A DNA stretch of 64,000 nt from Aurantiacibacter luteus (lineage in GTDB: Bacteria; Pseudomonadota; Alphaproteobacteria; Sphingomonadales; Sphingomonadaceae), in the NCBI RefSeq assembly GCF_001010945.1, contig NZ_LBHB01000002.1, positions 744,001 to 808,000 on the forward strand, read 5' to 3'. The translations under genes and the position numbers were made by a program. The notes beneath the pieces were generated by a model that made no database searches, had not been told where the DNA came from, and saw only the letters and a list, made by a program, of their open reading frames with translations. Of this stretch, positions 60,384 to 64,000 are shown one piece after another. How positions within the stretch are numbered: the first letter of the stretch is position 1; every line of letters begins with the position of its first letter.

Positions 60384-63083
60384 ATGTTCGTGAAAGCCAA
60401 TTTGTCGGCCGCGCTGCTTGCACGCAGCGGTTCCGCCATCGCCATTGCCGCTGCCATGCTGGCTGCATCGAGTCCCGCCCTCGCGCAGGCCGTGACGCCT
60501 GCCCCCGTGCAGGACGAGGACGTGGAGGACGCGATTATCGTCACCGGCAGCCGCGTCAGCCAGGGCGAAGCGCCGGTGGGCGCAACGGCCGTCATCCTCG
60601 GCCAGGAAGAGATCGCGGCCTCGGGCAACGTCACCATCGACCGCGTCATCAAGGAATTGCCGCAGGTCTTCGATCTCGGCGTGTCGGAAAACTCGCGTGG
60701 TCAGGCCGGCGGGTCGGGCAATATCACCTACGGCAACAGCGTGAACCTGCGCGGCATCGGCCCCTATGCCACGCTGGTGCTGATTGACGGGCACCGGGTG
60801 GTCAACAATTCGCGCTCCACCGATCCTTCCGTCCTGCCGACGCTCGGCGTGGAGCGGGTCGAGGTCGTCGCCAATGGCGCCTCGGCGATCTACGGCTCGG
60901 ACGCGGTGGCGGGTGTGGTCAACATCATTCCGCGCCGCAGCCTCGACGGCTTCGAGGCCTTCGGGCGCTACGGTTTCTCCGACGACCACGCCTTTGACGA
61001 ATGGTCGGTGGGCGCGGCGGGCGGCATCCGCTTCGATCGCGGGCAGCTGATGGTGGCCTACGAGCACGTCGAGCGCTCCAACCTCAACGGCGACGACCGC
61101 GACTTCTTCACCAGCGACCAGACGCCATTTGGCGGCAACGATTACCGCGTCACCCGGTGCAGTCCGGGCACACTCGTTGCAAACGGCGCGACCTTTGCGC
61201 TGCCGGTGAACTTCACCGCCGGCACCGCGCTGCAGGCGGGCACTGCCAACCGCTGCGACGCGCTGGCCGGACAGGACCTGATCCCCGAGCAGCGCTACGA
61301 CAGCGTCAACTCCACCGGCACCTTCGAGCTGACCGACTGGCTGGAAGTGTTCTACGACGGGTTCTATTCCAAGCGGAACTTCCGCCGCCTCAACGCCAAT
61401 CCCTCGGCGCGTCTCACCGTGCCGCAGACCAACCCCTACTTCGTGCGCCCGGCGGGGTTCACCGGCACCAGCTATCAGGTCGACTATGCCTTCGTCGGTC
61501 CGCAAATCCCGACGCAGGAATCGTTCGGCTCTGCCGAAAGCTGGCAGATCAGCCCAGGCGTGCGCGTGCAGCTTCCCTTCGACTGGGAGCTGGAGGGGCT
61601 GGTCGCCTATGGCGAGACGCACGATTTCTCGGGCAGCTACACCGGCATCAACAATGCCGCTCTCAATGCCGCGCTCACGAGCACCAATCCGGCGACCGCC
61701 TTCGACCCGTTCGGCGGGCAAACCAGCCAGTCGGTGATCGACGGCATCTTCAATCAGATTTTTCTCGCCCCCACCGATGGCCAGCTGACCTTCTACGAGG
61801 TCGGCGCCAGCGGTCCGCTTTTCCAGCTGCCGGGCGGCGAGGTACGGGCGGCCTTCGGGTACGAACGACAGGACTTCACCGTGGACCTCGGTGTCGCGCG
61901 GGGTGCGCCGACCAATCCCATCACCTTCCGCACCTTCGATCGCACGGTGGATTCGGTTTACGGCGAGCTTCTGGTGCCAATCTTCGGTCCCGAAAACGCT
62001 ATGCCCGGCTTCCAGTCGCTCGAGGTGGTCGCGGCCATTCGCTACGACAGCTATTCCGATGCCGGCGACACCACGAACCCGCAGTTCGGCATCAACTGGG
62101 AGCCGATCGACCGGCTGACCCTGCGCGGTTCCTACGGCACTTCCTTCCGCGCGCCGACGATCCCGGAGATCTACGGCAACTCCAACAACCTGTTCGTGCA
62201 GAACTACCAGAACCCGGCAGGCGGCGCGCCGCTGGTGGGTGTTGCGCTATCGGGCCCCAACCTCGACCTCGGGCCGGAAACCGCCGAGACCTGGTCGGTC
62301 GGTTTCGACTACGAGCCGATCGACGATCTCAACCTGTCGCTGACCTACTTCGACGTCTCCTACGACAACCAGGTGAGCGCCAACCTGTCGAACCTGACGA
62401 TCCTCGGGCAGGAGAGTCAGTTCGCTGGCACCGGCGTTATTCTGCGCGGCGCGGCGGCGCGGGCGGAGATCCAGCGGCAGATCGATGCCGGCGTGGGCGT
62501 GCTCGGCGCTTTCCCCGGCGGCAGCCTTGCGAACATCGACGTGTTCGTGGACGGCCGTTCGCGAAACCTCGGCAAGTCGATTACCCGCGGCTTCGATGCG
62601 CTCATCAACTACCGCATGGATCTGGGTGCCAACGATGTCGTGCGTCTCAGCGCTTCGGGAACCTACCTCACCGATTACCAGGTGGCGGTGGCTCCGCAAG
62701 CGGACCTGCTCGACCAGCTCAACATCATCTTCCAGCCGCTGAAGTTCAAGGCGCGCTTCGCCGTCAATTGGGACCACGGCCCCTTCACCAGCCGCCTCTC
62801 GGCGACCCACGTTGGCGGATACACCAACACTCTCGTCACGCCCAACCAGGAAGTCGACAGCTATACGCCGGTCGACTTCAGCATCACGTACCGCATCGGC
62901 GAGGCTTTCGGCTTCGACCGGCTGAGCGGGCTGGAGTTGACCGGCGAGGTGCGCAACATGTTCGACGAGGACCCGCCCTACGTGAACCTTGCCCCGAGCG
63001 GAAACGGCAGCGGCGGCTACGATGCCACCGCGGCCAACCCCGTGGGCCGGTTCTTCGCCGTGGGAGCGCGCGTCCGCTTCTAG
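60384..63083 (+). CDS. TonB-dependent outer-membrane receptor
   Basis: The 899-residue protein starts at ATG 60384 after GGGGAGAGG. It has a signal peptide ending SPALAQ (about residue 35), a plug domain (VEDAIIVTGSRVSQGEAPVG; SVNLRGIGPYATLVLIDGHR; GVERVEVVANGASAIYGSDA) and a large beta-barrel ending GRFFAVGARVRF. A two-cysteine extracellular loop (TRCSPG ... ANRCDALAG) is probably disulfide-bonded. This receptor class often imports organic compounds rather than iron in sphingomonads. The ligand is unknown. Divergent from gntR and 19 bp before the CapA-like gene, so the three probably act together. Confidence 0.9.
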   Translation: MFVKANLSAALLARSGSAIAIAAAMLAASSPALAQAVTPAPVQDEDVEDAIIVTGSRVSQGEAPVGATAVILGQEEIAASGNVTIDRVIKELPQVFDLGVSENSRGQAGGSGNITYGNSVNLRGIGPYATLVLIDGHRVVNNSRSTDPSVLPTLGVERVEVVANGASAIYGSDAVAGVVNIIPRRSLDGFEAFGRYGFSDDHAFDEWSVGAAGGIRFDRGQLMVAYEHVERSNLNGDDRDFFTSDQTPFGGNDYRVTRCSPGTLVANGATFALPVNFTAGTALQAGTANRCDALAGQDLIPEQRYDSVNSTGTFELTDWLEVFYDGFYSKRNFRRLNANPSARLTVPQTNPYFVRPAGFTGTSYQVDYAFVGPQIPTQESFGSAESWQISPGVRVQLPFDWELEGLVAYGETHDFSGSYTGINNAALNAALTSTNPATAFDPFGGQTSQSVIDGIFNQIFLAPTDGQLTFYEVGASGPLFQLPGGEVRAAFGYERQDFTVDLGVARGAPTNPITFRTFDRTVDSVYGELLVPIFGPENAMPGFQSLEVVAAIRYDSYSDAGDTTNPQFGINWEPIDRLTLRGSYGTSFRAPTIPEIYGNSNNLFVQNYQNPAGGAPLVGVALSGPNLDLGPETAETWSVGFDYEPIDDLNLSLTYFDVSYDNQVSANLSNLTILGQESQFAGTGVILRGAAARAEIQRQIDAGVGVLGAFPGGSLANIDVFVDGRSRNLGKSITRGFDALINYRMDLGANDVVRLSASGTYLTDYQVAVAPQADLLDQLNIIFQPLKFKARFAVNWDHGPFTSRLSATHVGGYTNTLVTPNQEVDSYTPVDFSITYRIGEAFGFDRLSGLELTGEVRNMFDEDPPYVNLAPSGNGSGGYDATAANPVGRFFAVGARVRF

Positions 63084-63102
63084 GCTGCGCTACACGGGTC
63101 GC

Positions 63103-64000
63103 ATGATGATAGACGATGTCCAGATAGCCGTGCTCGGCGACCTCGTGCTCGATGAGCCCGATGCCGACCACTGGCTGTCCGGCATCGCGCCCGCGATCCG
63201 CGCTGCCGATCTCGCCATCGCCCATCTGGAGGTGCCGCACACGACCTCGGCGCACGAGATGGTGGGCGACGTGCCGGCACGCGGCGCGCCGCCGGAGAAT
63301 ATCGCCGCAATCGCCCGCGCGGGCATCGGGATGGTCAGCCTCGCCGGCAACCACATCGCCGACTGCGGGGCCGAGGGTATCGCCGAGACCCGTGCGCTAC
63401 TCGACGCCGCAGGCGTGGCCCATGCCGGGGCGGGAGCCGATCTCGCACAGGCACGCAAGCCCGCCTTCGCCGATGTCGGCGGGCGGCGGATCGCGCTCCT
63501 CAGCTACAACTGCGTCGGGCCCGAAGCAGCCTGGGCCGGGCCGGGCAGGGCGGGGTGCGCCTATCTCAGAATGATCGCTGCCGATGGCGCGGCAGTGTCT
63601 CCCAAGGCCTGTCTCGAGAGCGTCCACCCGGAAGCTCTCGAGACTCTTTTGGAAGATGTGAACGCGGCACGCGGGGCTGCGGACTTGGTGCTGGTGGCCT
63701 TGCACAAGGGGCAGGTGCATACCCCCGCCATGCTGCAACCCTACGAGCGCGACATTGCCCGCGCCGCCATCGACGCGGGCGCAGACGCCGTCCTGTCGCA
63801 TCACGCGCACATCGTTCGCGGGATCGAGTTCCATCGCGGCAAGCCGATCTTCCACGGCCTCGGCAACGGCTGCGTGGTGACCTCCGCGCTCTCGCCGCAG
63901 CAGGACCATCCGGCCCGCCGCGAATGGGCCGAGCAGCGCCAGCGCATGTTCGGCTTCACGCCGGACCCGGCCTATACCCTCGCGCCGTTTCACCCCGAGG
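63103..64000 (+). CDS. CapA-family (poly-gamma-glutamate synthesis type) metallophosphatase-like protein (partial, cut by window end)
   Basis: The first 299 residues are visible, from ATG 63103 (MMIDDVQIAVLGDLVLDEPD). The CapA calcineurin-like fold is shown by IAVLGDLVLDEPDADHWLSG, LAIAHLEVPHTTSAHEMVGD, SLAGNHIADCGAEGIAETRA, LHKGQVHTPAMLQPYERDIA, AAIDAGADAVLSHHAHIVRG and GKPIFHGLGNG. Asp, Asn-His and His-His residues would bind metals. CapA homologues are often annotated for polyglutamate capsule, but many act elsewhere, including on small cyclic or peptide-like substrates. It lacks a signal peptide. Operon partner of the TonB receptor. Confidence 0.85.
   Translation, partial: MMIDDVQIAVLGDLVLDEPDADHWLSGIAPAIRAADLAIAHLEVPHTTSAHEMVGDVPARGAPPENIAAIARAGIGMVSLAGNHIADCGAEGIAETRALLDAAGVAHAGAGADLAQARKPAFADVGGRRIALLSYNCVGPEAAWAGPGRAGCAYLRMIAADGAAVSPKACLESVHPEALETLLEDVNAARGAADLVLVALHKGQVHTPAMLQPYERDIARAAIDAGADAVLSHHAHIVRGIEFHRGKPIFHGLGNGCVVTSALSPQQDHPARREWAEQRQRMFGFTPDPAYTLAPFHPE

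Overview
The window looks like chromosomal DNA of a GC-rich alphaproteobacterium, most likely Sphingomonadales and probably Erythrobacteraceae. This rests on several features: tight gene packing with many 4-bp ATGA/GTGA start-stop overlaps, two TonB-dependent receptors, the ftsE-ftsX-YdcF-plsC and hisC-tyrA/metX-metW neighbourhoods, hflK-hflC-Do protease, a minimal PutA, and dispersed repeats typical of sphingomonads. The taxonomic call is an inference; no 16S gene is present. About 61 protein genes, one MFS pseudogene, two tRNA genes (Leu-GAG, Lys-TTT) and several repeat families can be supported. No CRISPR array, insertion sequence or prophage was seen.

Layout. 1-5.4 kb: META-like lipoproteins, an unknown gene, glutamyl-tRNA synthetase and a ZnuD-like receptor. 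5.4-11.4 kb: dcd, a CDP-alcohol phosphatidyltransferase, putA, a stand-alone Nmad3-family protein and PlsC. 11.4-16.7 kb: YdcF-like protein, ftsX/ftsE, a zinc-ribbon protein, tRNA-Leu and trxB-MaoC. 16.7-22.2 kb: enoyl-CoA hydratase, tyrA and hisC, opposed by metX-GNAT-metW. 22.2-33.9 kb (minus strand): a long formaldehyde-to-CO2 operon (MarR, MFS importer, frmA, three VOC genes, fghA, fdsG, fdsB, mobA, fdsA, fdsD, then fdhD after a repeat). 34.2-39.9 kb (minus): a trimeric autotransporter adhesin, a benzoylformate decarboxylase-like enzyme, a decayed MFS transporter and an aldehyde dehydrogenase. 40-45 kb: two small exported proteins, a GST, then msrB and PBP1A bracketed by two inverted copies of an unusual ~220-bp palindromic element. 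45-53 kb: Do protease, hflC/hflK, Mrp, an orphan IorB-like molybdoenzyme subunit, hemH and an SDHAF4-like small protein. 53-59.4 kb: rsmB-like methyltransferase, GST, msrA, an exported methyltransferase-like protein, an NTF2-like lipoprotein, a SIMPL protein behind a palindromic operator, aguB, folK and tRNA-Lys. 59.4-64 kb: a GntR regulator facing a TonB receptor and a CapA-like protein cut by the window end.

The most coherent system is the MarR-controlled operon. FrmA, FghA and the Fds formate dehydrogenase carry formaldehyde via glutathione adducts to CO2 and NADH. MobA and FdhD mature the molybdenum cofactor of FdsA. The importer at the head resembles aromatic-acid carriers, which hints that the formaldehyde may come from methoxylated aromatics. 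The most novel-looking DNA signals are the paired elements around msrB-PBP1A, whose terminal hairpins differ in sequence but stay perfectly paired, and a 23-bp palindromic operator at 57.1 kb whose core recurs before the ZnuD-like receptor at 3.0 kb.
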